Source of the DNA: Larimichthys crocea
Lineage: Eukaryota; Chordata; Actinopteri; Sciaenidae
Direction: 5' to 3'
NCBI RefSeq assembly: GCF_000972845.2
Contig: NC_040021.1
Coordinates: forward strand, 10,878,908-10,942,907
Length of the DNA stretch: 64,000 nt
The notes under the pieces were generated by a model, which searched no databases, was not told the origin of the DNA, and worked only from the letters and a program-made list of their open reading frames with translations. Made by a program: the position numbers and the translations under genes. Position 1 is the first letter of the stretch. Each line of letters begins with the position of its first letter. Positions 21,676-40,100 of this stretch are shown here, piece after piece.

Positions 21676-24557
21676 ATGGAGCTGCCTATGTGAGTAAACC
21701 AATTTCTGTCTTTGAAAAAAGGGAAAAAAGAAATGCAAAGGAACGTTTCCTTGCGTCTTAAAACATGTCTGGCTTTGTTTCCAAGCTAGAAGCTGAAGGC
21801 TCTTAAATCCTTGCTATACTTTCAGCAAAAATGTTCAAAATGTTGGCCACAGATGTCTCATGAAACCTACAGATCATTTTAACAGCAACTGTACATACAC
21901 TATCCTCTGATCCTACATGTTAATCAGCCTGTTTTTATTCAGGTTGAGCCGTAAGCGTTCACTGTTTCATGGACATGAAAAGGAGCCTCCGCTGTACACA
22001 AAGAAATGTTTGGTGAGCCTGAAAACTCTGCTGGACAGATATCAGACTGACAGGTCAGACAGAGGCAGACTGAAGTAAGTACTGACTGAAGAATAACAGT
22101 AGATGTTTTTTTTTCAGGCTGTCAAACTGACGCCTTAAAGAATGTGTTGCAACAGGGAAATCTCAGGTTTATTTAAGCACATGGGTTGTTTTAGGTCAGA
22201 GAGTATTTCAGGTATTATATTTTCAGTTCCTGTCTGGGTTATGTCATGCTGCGACAATGTTAGGGTAACAGTGTTACAATATTTCACATTATATGCTTTA
22301 TATGATAAACAGTCAAAGGTTTGAACACGCCTTTTTTCATTCAATGTTTTTCTTTAATTTTGTTACTTACTAGCCTGACGATTAACACTGAAAACATCAA
22401 AACTATGAAATGACACATATGGAATTATGTGTGTATGTCATAACCTCATTTAAATTATATACATATTAAACAAATTAAATCATTTTAATCATTTATGTGT
22501 CAAGTTCACAACACATGTTTGGCTATTAATGAAATATTGAGCTATAATGATCTGTAAATGTTTAATTAAGACGTGAAACACAAAACTATTGAAACTATTT
22601 AACGAAATGTAAAGAAATCTTATTTACACAAATCAAATTTTTTTTGTATGGTGTAAAATATATATATTCATTATCAGCTTGGTTTATTCAGTGAAAAGAT
22701 ACATATTCACAGTGTATTATAGACCTTGGAAAGAGTATTTCAAGTAAAGTTTATTTGAAATGAATAGTTTCACAATTTGGGAAATACATTTATTTCATAT
22801 GATGACGTTCGTGCCTGTCCACTAAAAGTGATCTACAGACAACAGTCAGTTACTTTGCTTAGCACAAAGACTGGAAAGAGTGGGAAGCAGCTAGCCTGGC
22901 TCAGTGCAGAGGTAACAAATCTGCTTATTAGCTCCTCTGAAGTTCAATACGTTCTACTTAGTATTTCTTTAGTTTTTTGGTTTTCTTTTTCTTCCCATCA
23001 CTTCCGAGAGTGTTTGAATATTTGTACAGATGAAACAAGTATAACATGTTCATTATTGAACTTTTGAGGTACTATTAGGTGGACTTTGGTAAGGTCTGGA
23101 CAGAGCCAAATAGGCCGTTTCCCTGTTTTTATGCTAAGCTAAGATAATAATAATAATAGGCTGCTGGCCGTAGATTAATATTTAGTGGACAAACTAAGTG
23201 GTGAGTTGTATTGATCTTCTTGGCTAACATTCTTCAAGCAAATAAGTATATTGCCAAACAAATTACTTTAAGAAGTGAATGCAATCAGAGTTCTTAGGTT
23301 CATTTGTATTTTTTTTTTGTGTATATTTACATGAGACACAGTGTTTTTGCGTTATCCACCCACTTCTTTGTCTTATAAGATATATCTTTATGTTACAGGA
23401 CAAACTGTGTTCATCCCTTCATACCTGAATACTGTGTGAATGGAGACACAAAATCCCCGGCTGACACTAAGAGCTTATTTGAGCAGTTATCGTACTGGGC
23501 TGACACGCAAACCTCTGTGCAGAAAGTGCTGGAGCATCTCAAGTTCAGACATGCAAACGATGACATCTTCCTCAATGACTCGATCAACAGAAAATTTCTG
23601 GAGTTTCACCGTGATATAACTGAGGAATGTGGTGCAGAAGATAAGCAGCATTCATGGGCCGTTATTGAGAAACAGGAGGAGATTGTCATGTATGGACCTT
23701 ACTACCCCAATTACATCAAAGGAGAACACAGCGAGGACATCATTATCAAACAAACCCAGGAACTTCTGGAGTCCGATGTTGTCACAGAAGACTGGAAGGT
23801 GTATGTTTTCACCATGAACAGCCCATGTCTTGCTAGAAACACTGCCCCATGCATGCTGAACCTGGTTCAGAAAGCTCAGGAATGGTGGAGTGTGCATGGA
23901 GTAAGAACTCATATAGGTTATGTGAAATGCTGGGGCTTCAAAGGAACTAAAGAAAATCTGTTCAGGAATATTACGTATAGCCAAGTTGACTGTATAGCTC
24001 AGACAGAGGATCATGAGAGCTATGTTAAAGCAGCTGAAAAGAGCACTGATTTTAATCCTTTATGTGAAAATCTGTTTTCTTCTGTTAAACACCTCCTGAA
24101 ATCTGTGAGTTTCCCTTCGATGAACCTCGTGCAGGGGCAAGACTGGAAAAGTTACTTTAAAAGTATGCATAGTGTTTCATCAGAGGACGAGAAAACAACC
24201 TTCCCCCAGGTGGTGAACACCATGATTGAAGCTAGTCAAGGTCTGCTTTCAGAAAAAAGTGAAAGTTTTGAGGAATGTTTAGAAAAAGGAAGGGCGTTTG
24301 CATTCGATTACACTTTTAGTTCTCAAGTATCTGACGCCATCCAGGATCAAACAAGACTCACATTTCAACAGTGCTGGAAGGAGATGGTACAGGACAAGAG
24401 TGCTGAGTTCATCAGGGAGAAGCTGACAGAAGACTTCAATCAGTGTACCGTCCAGCTTTTTATCAAAGATGCTGTGAAGTGCACAAAACAATACCTACAA
24501 ATTGGAAGGATACGGTTTCCAGAAGAAGATTCGCAAGCTCCACAAGTTGTCCGATAA
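21676..24557 (+). CDS. Unrecognised 434-aa protein with AID/APOBEC-like deaminase zinc motif (3 exons)
   Basis: Exons are 21676-21689, 21943-22074 and 23399-24557 (sum 1305 nt, phases join, GT/AG sites). The ATG is the only one that fits exon 2. I do not recognise a named family. Residues 150-240 resemble the cytidine-deaminase fold: a strand (EEIVMYGPYYPN), a helix with H159-S-E161, a strand ending in the motif YVFTMNSPC (P191-C192), then C200 at the start of a helix and another strand (RTHIGYVKCWGF). H, two Cys and Glu are the zinc ligands and proton shuttle of that superfamily. The second Cys is seven residues after the first pair (PC-x7-C), wider than the PC-x2-4-C of AID/APOBEC. There is no signal peptide or membrane segment, so it is probably intracellular. 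Residues 260-434 look helical and are unassigned. Exon structure is solid; catalytic activity is inference. Confidence 0.8.
22770..23265. mobile_element. MITE with internal 'TTAGCACAAAGACTGG' core in intron 2 of the deaminase-like gene
   Basis: The block contains GCTTAGCACAAAGACTGGAA, AGCAGCTAGCCTGGCTC and, farther right, the inverse of the same words (CCCTGTTTTTATGCTAAGC, GCTGCTGGCCGTAG). The ends AATTTGGGAAATACATTTAT and a diverged inverse copy near 23260 form long imperfect inverted repeats. The same family recurs at 44580-44940 and, in part, at 26330-26460. No coding content. Confidence 0.65.
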
Positions 24558-24597
24558 GTACTCCCTTTTCCAAGGCGATCAGAGGGACTAAATATTT

Positions 24598-24801
24598 ATT
24601 TTTTAAAGATATATTTTTGGCCTTTTTAAGCTTTATTTGACAGAGACAGCTTAAAGAGTGGCAGGAAATGTGGGGAGAGAGAGAGATGGGGAATGACAAG
24701 GGGGAAAGAGCCACAGATTCAAACCCTAGGCCGCCGTGTCAAGGACTGAACCTTTGTACATTGGGCGGATGCTCTACCAACTGAGCTGAACGACACGTCC
24801 A
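24598..24801 (-). mobile_element. tRNA-derived SINE
   Basis: Read on the minus strand, the element starts with a tRNA-like head: an A box, CTCAGTTGGTAGAGCATC, then a B-box-like GGTTTGAATCT. A body rich in CT follows, and it ends in an A-rich tail with AATAAA-like words. It lies about 40 bases after the stop codon of the deaminase-like gene, in antisense orientation, so it is probably inside that gene's 3' UTR. Confidence 0.75.
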
Positions 24802-25238
24802 GCAGGACTAAATATTTCACAAATGTTTGGTATGCATTCAAAGTGGAAAAACAGCAAACCTTTACATACCATTTGCATTATGTCAAAAATGCTTTGTCTT
24901 TATTAGTTTCCTCAGTAGAGCTACAGTTGCACACAGAGGAAAGGGCATCAGGTAGTGTTAGTGCACACTGAGAAACGTCTCTCACTGTGTCTTTACTCAC
25001 AATATATCACAAATGGTGTATTACAATTATACTGGAGTGGAGATTTCACATATATGCTCATATATTTGTTATTTCAGTAATTACATGTGGCGATATCTCA
25101 CATTTACACATATTGCCCCCGTGCTTGTCACAAGCAAAAGCATCAAGTACTGCTGACACATTGATACAACACTCCTTCATGAAGTTTAACAACCTTCAGC
25201 TAGATAATCGTTCTGCGGTTTGGGGTTGTGCCTTTAAC

Positions 25239-25244
25239 AATAAA
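25239..25244 (+). terminator. Candidate polyadenylation signal of the deaminase-like gene
   Basis: An AATAAA hexamer 682 bases after the stop codon. It would place the SINE inside the 3' UTR. No earlier canonical plus-strand hexamer stands out. Confidence 0.35.
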
Positions 25245-27034
25245 TACTAGCTTTGGAAAAGATTTCTTGTGGGTGCACATCTGCACTTGTGTCAGCAGAG
25301 GGAGCTATGTGCCATTGCTTCCATCTTCATTCGTCATGCGCAACTTAATTGTTGCATAGGTAGTTTATCATGTATTTCTTTCATAGAGGTGTCAATACTG
25401 ACATGTTTTTTTTTTTGTTACACTTTAAATCATAAGAACAAAAGTACAAAGTTCAGGCAACAGATCCAGAAACAACAGACCACCAGGGAGATGTTTCTAT
25501 TGCACTGAGAAAGAGATCACAAAGGTCGTATCACTGGTGTTGAGGAGTGATGGATGTCTTGAGCAGTTCTCTCTTAGTTACAGTAAGTTTATAAGAAATG
25601 CTCTTGGTTAGCTTGTCTTTGTCTTTGTCAAATTGCAACTCATTGGTGTCACAAATAAGTGACATGCTGAGAATGAGCCGCCCCACTACAACAAAGATGA
25701 CTGGATAATCTGCATAATCCACAGACCTCCCCTCCTTTGAACAGTTTGAAGCATCTACTGAACATACAAAATACTGGAAACTGTCTACATTGGGGTCAGC
25801 AGATTATTATTGTGTAACCAGCACATGGTTTGATCTGTAAAGTCGTCCAACTCACCTTTCTTCGAGAAGGGTTAAATCTGGGTGAGAGGCGAAACGTCTT
25901 CACGGGGTCTACAACCAAACTTCAGTTGCCTCTCATTTAACCCTTGTCGAAGTTTGTTCTGTAAAGAGACTTTTTGACTTTTTCAAATATAATTTTCAAG
26001 ACTTTCAGCACCACAAACAAAATTTCATTCACCTCTGTTGCATTTTGGTGGCATGTCTACAAGTATATAGTTGTTTTTCTTATTTACGTGCACTGACTCT
26101 TTAACTACGCCTGCTACAACCCCCTTATGGTGCTACTTTTGACATTAAAGGGACAGTTGGGTGCTTTAAAGTGGAGTTGCATATTCAGTGTGTTACCTAC
26201 AGTAAACATCGGTCAGTGTGCTCAAAGTTCGGAGAAGCCATCAGAGCACCGCTGTTGAAAGAGTCAACGGAAAAATGAATTTTAGCCACCTAAAAAACAA
26301 AACCGTAGAAATTAAAGAACTTTAGAAGAGCTAGAATTTGTCACCTCTGGACAGAACCAGGCTAGCTGTTTCCCACTCTTTCCAGTCTTGCTGCTGGCTG
26401 TAAATCATCAACTTTCTCTTGGCACTACATTGTCTCAACCATAGACCAAGTATTTCTACGCCTAAGCCTAATTATGCCACAGACGCAGACATATCTCATA
26501 CAACCCCACCTTGAAAAGAACCAACTGTCCCTTTAGGTTTAAGTGTCCATCATGAGTCCATCATTTTATGACCAATTATCCATAATAATATGAAAATGAA
26601 GACAAATATACTGAAATAAAAAAAAATACTCAGGGAGAAAAAGTCTGACCATATCTGTTATGTGTTACAGGTTTGTCTTACAGTATTTAAAGCCCCCGTA
26701 CTTGTAGAAACGGTGAGAGTGACACTAAAAGTTCACTTTTTTTCACTTTGTTGTGAGAGTTGTTGTGTTTCTAATCACAGTGCTACTCCATTCAGTCCTC
26801 GGTTGCTGTGATTGAACGCAGTATCTGTGCACATCTGTTAAAGATCCCCCATTTCTGTTGTGGCTCCCACATATTTGTCCAAGAGTGTTGTACAGTATTG
26901 GAGGCACTCTACTGTGTGAAGGCTGTGGGAACATCTGCATCCAGAGCGGCAGTCTGCTGTCCGGAGACCTTTGTCTCTCAGGAGAGTTTAATCAGTATAG
27001 ATTGGTTGGTTTGAGATGTCAGGTTGGAGGTCTT
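25245..27034. other. Convergent spacer, including gata4 3' UTR
   Basis: No gene seen. The stretch 25860-25960 (GGTGAGAGGCGAAACGTCTT and a following TTTAACCCTTGTCGAAG) looks like the tail of a fish retroelement, and 26330-26460 is a fragment of the GACTGG-core MITE family. The part adjoining 27035 must be the gata4 3' untranslated region on the minus strand. Confidence 0.45.
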
Positions 27035-33476
<6,442 letters not shown>

Positions 33477-33746
33477 ATCCTCTCCTTGGAGCTGGACATC
33501 CGTGTTGATAGATAGTGATAATATGGATGTAGTTACGCACAGGATTGCTGAGTATTAAAAAAAATAAAAAATATGTGATTTTATACAATCCGTAAAGCTC
33601 TCTGGTCCTTATTGAAATCAGATCTGCTGGTAAGCAAATGAACTGCTTCAGAAAATTAAGAATAATCTGATAGATAGAGGAGACACGAGAGAGAGGAGGA
33701 GGAGTGAGAGACTATACCGAGTGATCAAGATCCAGCTGTTATCATC

Positions 33747-33803
33747 TCCCTCTCTCCCTCTCTCTCTCTCTCTCTCTCCCTCTCCCCTCTCTCTCTCTCT
33801 CTC
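33747..33803 (+). repeat. (CT)n tract upstream of gata4
   Basis: Interrupted CT/CCCT repeat about 270 bases upstream of the gata4 ATG, that is, GA-rich on the coding strand. It could lie in the 5' UTR or promoter; the gata4 transcription start is not visible. Confidence 0.9.
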
Positions 33804-36530
33804 CAACCCATTTATAATGAAGCTAAAAAAAGTTTTTAAAAACACACATTATGTTTTGTTTTTAATCTATTCTAGACCCCTGAAGTTGCCTGACTTTCTC
33901 TAACGCCACTTAGATAATAATAATACAAAAAACATCTTTTATATATTTTTAATCATTATGTACTTGCTGTTAAGTTCTATTAAACTCATTTGTTGTGTTG
34001 TTGTTGTTTTTTTCCTGTTTATGGATTTTAGTAATGACTTTAACCCATAAATGTGAATTAAATGAACGCAAAAGATCGTTTTCAGCAGATTTGTTGGTCG
34101 TGTGTTAACAGAGCATCGGAGCAGTTTCTATTTCTGCCGTAAACACGCTTCAGATGAGATGTAATCTCTAAATAAAATCATTTTTAACATAAAAAAAAAG
34201 AAAGATACTTTTATTATGAGTTCCTGTTGAGAGTTTTTTTTTTTCGTGGAAATCGGAGGCTTCATTCTCTAAACTCTCTTTATCAACATTTTCTCATTAA
34301 TGAAGAAAAAGTTTCTAAAGCTGCTCAAAGAAAACGACCTGGGTTTTTGTTGGATAATTAAATCACTCATGTGTCTGTGGTATTGTGCAGTATTTAAATA
34401 TATCCAGCTTTAATCACACTGTGTGCATTATCTGCAAACGTCTCCTTTAAGCGTTTGTCATATGGTGTTGTGGCTGCATTATAAATAGTCTCTATTTGTT
34501 TTGGAGCATGGTGGATAAAAAAAAAATTAACGAGATTTTGATTGTTCTGGTCAAAATATTTTTTAAGTTAACGACACCGTGCATTAGTCCAACTACTCTC
34601 AGAGTAATCCATTACCCGATAGGAGGCCCTATAGAAACGAATGAATACATAATTAAATGAGTAAAAGAAGCAAATAAGTCGCTCTGTAAATATATTAGCT
34701 GTGACCTGCAGGGTCATTAATTGTTTATCACATGTGCTGACCTGGAGTTTTCGTGTCTTATGGGCGACATTCAGGCCTGCTCATGACACATGTGATGTAT
34801 CGCGCTGGATGCTTGACGCGCCTTCAGTCGGAAGTCTCCGGCGGTTGTTGTCCTCTCGAGGACAGATTTATACCTGTCATCAACACCCGTGAACGTAAAC
34901 ACACGAGGCCATTTCATTGTGCTGCCACTTCCCACAGACGGCTCATTGAATTATGTGACTCTGCAGAGGCTGCCAATATTATCGCCCAGTGTGTGTGTGT
35001 GTGTGTGTGTGTGTGTATTAAAGGTTATAATCCATTCACTATGTTGCACATTATCTGATTAAAGGCTACTAAAAACAGGCCTGGTCATTAAAACGTTTTC
35101 ATATCGATCCGTTTAATTCAGCTTAAATCTCACTAATTTTCTCTGCAGATAAATACACAATTACTCAAGGCAGATATACTTTGACTTGTCATAGCAAGGA
35201 AATCACATGAATTATGGCTCCGTTCCACTTCGGCGCACACCTAAATGGACTGCAGCCATGATTAATTAAATAATGAATTACACCCATGGTTTTCTCGCTA
35301 TTAAAATGGTTTTAATTAAAGACAAATAAAACCTCGAACAATCAAATCAAATGAAAAACTTGGTATGTTTACTTCAGGAAATGCATATTCTGTTGACGTC
35401 AGAGCTGAAGGTGTTGACCCTACTATTTATTAAAGGTCTAACCCATGTTGGACCATTTTGCAAAATGCATTAAATGGCATAATTATGTTTTATATTTAAA
35501 ACAGTCCCTTACAAACTGTTAAATTAAAATAAGAGATTATAAAAGACCCACTGAAACAGGTGCAGAGAAACATGTTAATGAAGTAGCTCAGAGTATAGAG
35601 CTCACCGTGAACAGTTTGTAAAAGAAGGATCAAAATCGATACAGCAGAACTGGAGATATAGTCTTTTTTTTTTATCTTCCTTGTCAAAACCTGGTGCCTA
35701 CGTTACCCACAATGCACCACCACCAGCAACGCTTCAGTCAGATATTCAGGTGTGTTATGTGTTGGCTAATGTAGCCTCGAGTAGCTCCAGCAGAGAAGAG
35801 GAGCTCGCTTCTTTCTAACTCCAAACAGATTTTTTTTTTTTTTCACTTTTTAATCTTGTTGTCTTGTGATATCACGAGGCAGTATATCAAACTCCATCTA
35901 TCGGCTCCATCTGGAGCCTCTGGAGTTCAACTGTGGCCTAAAACAGCCACATGTATAAAGGTTTTCTTTTTTTTAAGTCGTGGCTGGTGCACATGTGGCA
36001 TTTGAATGAACAAATTATTGAGTGTGGGAAATAGATAACACAGAAGAAGCTCTAAGAATCTATTTATCTGTGAACTTTATGCAATAACCTATATTACCTT
36101 ATTCAGTAGTATTGATTCACCGCCCTTCCACCCTCTCTTGTAGAAGTCAAACAGAGTAATATTGCCTCAGTGGAAATGGGGAACTGTCATCAATGTGTAA
36201 CTGCAGGCTGATAACAGAACCACCAATTGGTGGCTAATAATATCGAGGCGTGGGCCCCTGTTTGCCTGCGAGGGCACAAAGTGGCACCAAAGTCAGAGAT
36301 AATTCATGCTTTTATGGTTACAGTTAATGCATGGAAGTGCAGCGTGTGAGCCACCATGCGAAGAAAAAATGGACTCTAATAAAGATTAATATATAACATC
36401 GACACATGAAGACATTTCTGTTGGTTTTGCACGGCTACTAAACGCCACAGTCTAATCTGTCTATCACATAATCGGGTGAAAAGTTTAGAAAAATACCCCA
36501 AAATTAAGCAGAGTTCATCCTCTTTTCATA
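33804..36530. other. gata4 upstream region, no gene seen
   Basis: AT-rich with a (GT)14 tract at about 34990-35018. Stretches near 34.7, 35.2-35.3 and 36.15-36.35 kb have balanced composition and many homeodomain/forkhead-like words (TTAATTG, TGTTTATC), so they could be regulatory, but I cannot show conservation. Confidence 0.4.
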
Positions 36531-36538
36531 TTATTGTA

Positions 36539-36620
36539 CAGTAGAGAGTGTGTTTTGATTTGTGTGTTTGCACATGCCACAGTAGAGAGTGTGTTTTGAT
36601 TTGTGTGTTTGCACATGCCA
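36539..36620. repeat. Perfect tandem duplication of 41 bp
   Basis: The unit starting CAGTAGAGAGTGTGTTTTGA spans 36539-36579 and recurs unchanged at 36580-36620. Confidence 0.95.
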
Positions 36621-36664
36621 GGCTGTATCACTGACAGTGACAGAGGCCAGAGCCCATGAAAACA

Positions 36665-36674
36665 TGTGTGTGTG

Positions 36675-36709
<35 letters not shown>

Positions 36710-36969
36710 TTATAACCTTGTATGTGCAACTGTGTGTGTTCTCACAGTGTATGAATGAGGAGGTGTTGGGTGCGGGACTAGATAGAGATGTTGGTGTATG
36801 CAAAATGTGTGTGTGTGTGTCTTTGTGTGCGTGTGTGTGTGTGTGTGTGTAGTTGTGTGTCCGAACCAGGCACCAGGAAAACTGTCCCCGTCTTGGCTGG
36901 GGCAGAGACTCAATCATTTGGGGTCGGTGACTTACTTTGGCCCTTCTTCCTTACACACACAAACACGCG

Positions 36970-37027
<58 letters not shown>

Positions 37028-37109
37028 GCACAAAGGCTAGTAGACTCCTGGCTCCAGGAAGAAGACTTCAAATGTTGGAGCAGAAAAACCCAGGAAGCAG
37101 AATCCCAAG

Positions 37110-37183
<74 letters not shown>
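36665..37183. repeat. Cluster of (TG)n then (CA)n arrays
   Basis: Two TG-rich arrays (36665-36710 and 36808-36850) are followed on the same strand by two CA arrays (about 36956-37025 and 37113-37183). The halves are mutually complementary. All open frames across this block are repeat artefacts. Confidence 0.95.
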
Positions 37184-37186
<3 letters not shown>

Positions 37187-37189
37187 TCA

Positions 37190-40100
37190 TTGATATTCTT
37201 CATTGGCATGCTGTTTTGCAAAGTAAGCACAAAGTTTCATCTTGTTCCTGCTGACCTCACCTGTCTGTCGTGTTTTATCTGATCAGATTGATCATCATGG
37301 ATCCCGTCATGTGATAATGATAACGTTGAAACAGTGCTAATCAGTGTTAACTCACTGTTTGTTGCAAAGGCTCATAAAGACCTCTGTTTACAGCTGACGA
37401 ATCTAAAATTTCTCTCTTTTGTGTTGTTTATTCATTCAATTTTTCCCTCTTTTGATGCTTATTTGATGAACCTCAGTTGATTTTCTATGAATGATTGACT
37501 TTACTGAGTCAGACTTTCAAATTTGACGACAGCATATATTCGGACTGTCCTGTGTTTTCTGCCTTCTGACGTTATCATTAACCTTCTTTTCTTCTATTGT
37601 TGTTTTTATTAATTACTGCACGTGATTATTCGTTTGGCTGCTGTCTGTAAACAGCTGCCCTCAACTCTCACCACAAAATAGATTTCTCTCATTGACAGTA
37701 TAAAGAATGAACGGCATATGTGTGTAAATATGTATGTATGTAAACTGAAGAATTCAGTTTAAGACTTTATGAAGAGGTTAGATTTTGTTTTGGGATCACG
37801 CTCATGTCTGTGTGGATCACTGTGTTATGTTAAGGTATCTGTATGTTGTGCTTGTGGATTAAGTCTGTTTGACCAGGTAAGGTCAGGCAGGGAGTCACAC
37901 TGAGGAGACACCTGGGCTTCAGCAGCACGGATCATCTCTCTCTTTCTGACTAACACACATCATTAACCAGGAGTATGTCTTTTTGGTTTTTAAATAAATT
38001 ATTAACTCCTCAGTTGCAGGTTCTCACGTGTGAAGTGCTGAACCGGGCTCTTGGTTCACACTGTTTGAAGAGCAGCGCAAACACATCACCCAACACTCAA
38101 TTACCGATGATAAGAATTCAATTATCAAAACCTCTTTTGTTCTGATGGTCTCAGCTGTTTGTAAAGCTACTTAACCAACTTCACTCACGCAAACGCTTGA
38201 ATCTTTCTTTGACGCTTGTATGCTAATATTTGAAATTCCACTCCTGGGTGTAGCTTGCTTTAAACTCTAGTTATAAAATTGAGAAAACCCCCCAAAGGAG
38301 TTCTGTGAGTCACTCATAATAATTGTGTGAACGCTGTGCTGTGAAAAATCCACCAATGACCAATCATAATGTCTCCCCTATGAATGCATAAGACCTTGAT
38401 ACGGCACCGATGCTCAGCATTGACGGAACTGAAAAAGATTACCCTTATAGAGACGTCTGTAAAACTGTTGACAGGACACCTCAAACTATGACTCTTTCTG
38501 TTATGAATTTTTGATCTATGGCGGTTTTATACTTTCAAAACTTTCCCCAAAAACCAAACTAAACCTGAAAGTTAGAAACTTGTTGGCACCAGGAGAGAAA
38601 TTCTCATTGGACTGAATAGATGCCATCTTTGGGTCCAGTTCTGATAATGCATCCATGGGTGCCCCGTGATACCCACATTGTGTGTGTACGTCTTTGCTTG
38701 TGTGTATGTGAGCTATGGCAAGTGTATTTTTAGCAGTGAAGACTCAGGGATCCCAGGACCTCTCCCTGTGATAAGCAATGTCCAAAGTCCGCAAGGCTAG
38801 CAAAGGCCCGAAGAGCAAATAGGGAACACACACAACCGCAACAACAGTGCTTAATAACGCTGATACATGAGGGCTGAGTTGCACTGATGTGGCAGGTCGG
38901 AGGGAAAGCTATTTGTTTGTACGTGGAGGGGCAAGTTAGGGGTAAGATTCAGGTTAGGTAAAGGTGAGGTGACATCATCAAAACAATGGATTCTGGTGTC
39001 TTTGAAGGGTTCATGCAGAGTTCATGCAGAGAGGGCAGCTAAAAAGATGTGATGGTGGAAGAATGAGAAAAGAAGAGGTGGGCGATTTTGCATCACTGTC
39101 AAAAACTTTCTTCTGCTGTCAGTCAAAGACAAACTCCTCCCTCTGTGAAAACACTGTAAAGAGAAAACGAAAACACAACGAGGAAGCCAGAGGAGAAAAG
39201 GTTCCTCAATCCAGGGATGGTCATAGCGCACATAGGCCGATAACAGCAGGAATATTTCTGTTTGGACAGAAAGAGGAGGGGTGGTGGAGGAGAATAGTTT
39301 AACAAATTGGTTACGTCTGAAAAAAGGAATTGAAAGTGGACAGAAAAAGAGGCGAATGTCAGAGAGGAGGAGAAGGGAGATGCCACCAGACAGGAGGAGC
39401 AGTGGAAAACAAAAGAGGCTCCACACTCTGTTCTGTCTTATCTGTCTGAGGGTCTTATCCACCACTGGCTCTGTTAGTGTAACCCCATTCCCTCCCTCCC
39501 AGCCGGGCTGCTCTCCCTCCACCTCATCCCTCCATCTCCAGCTCCCCTTCCTCCTGCTCCCTCCCACCCCTTTTCTGCTGCTTGCCGTGGACCCCGTTAT
39601 CAGGACAGGGCTGACGTCAGGGGGCCCGCTGGTGCTGGGGGGCCGGAGACGGAGGCAGATAGCGCAGCAGAGGCTGCCTCCAAACAGGCTGTGGGAACCA
39701 CGGACCCAGCCCACCTCGACCCAGTGGCCCTGCACGTCCACCACGAAAACACATGCAGAGGTGAGGATATGCGGTTAATTTATTAAAGCACTCACACGTT
39801 TTGACACAATTTTTTATCCCAAACTATAAATGAACAGTTCAGTAAATAAATAGGAGACGTATAGGGTGACTCATGGCCTGAGTATTTCTAAAATCCTGAC
39901 TACAGCCCATGAGTGTATGGATCAACAACACACCATGCAGGTCTGTAAAAAAAGGGAAACAAAAGCATATAAAACTGTAAATGTTCACATATTTCTATAA
40001 TAAACTAGTTCAGGGATTCACTTTAGGCACCATAAATCGGTTTTAGCTTAGTTTAGTTTATTTGCACACATATATATATATGTTCATATATATATTAAAA

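Noticed and set aside
33648..33845. Minus-strand ORF rich in Glu/Arg/Gly
   Set aside because: Translation of the CT/GA simple repeat upstream of gata4.
36531..37282. Several ORFs of poly-(Thr-His) or poly-(Cys-Val)
   Set aside because: Pure (TG)n/(CA)n translation, present in several frames on both strands.
39022..39744. 240-codon minus-strand ORF
   Set aside because: Longest ORF in the spacer, but Ser/Leu/Phe-rich with no family resemblance, overlapping open frames on the other strand, and lying in GC-rich, stop-poor DNA. Kept only as a block worth testing.
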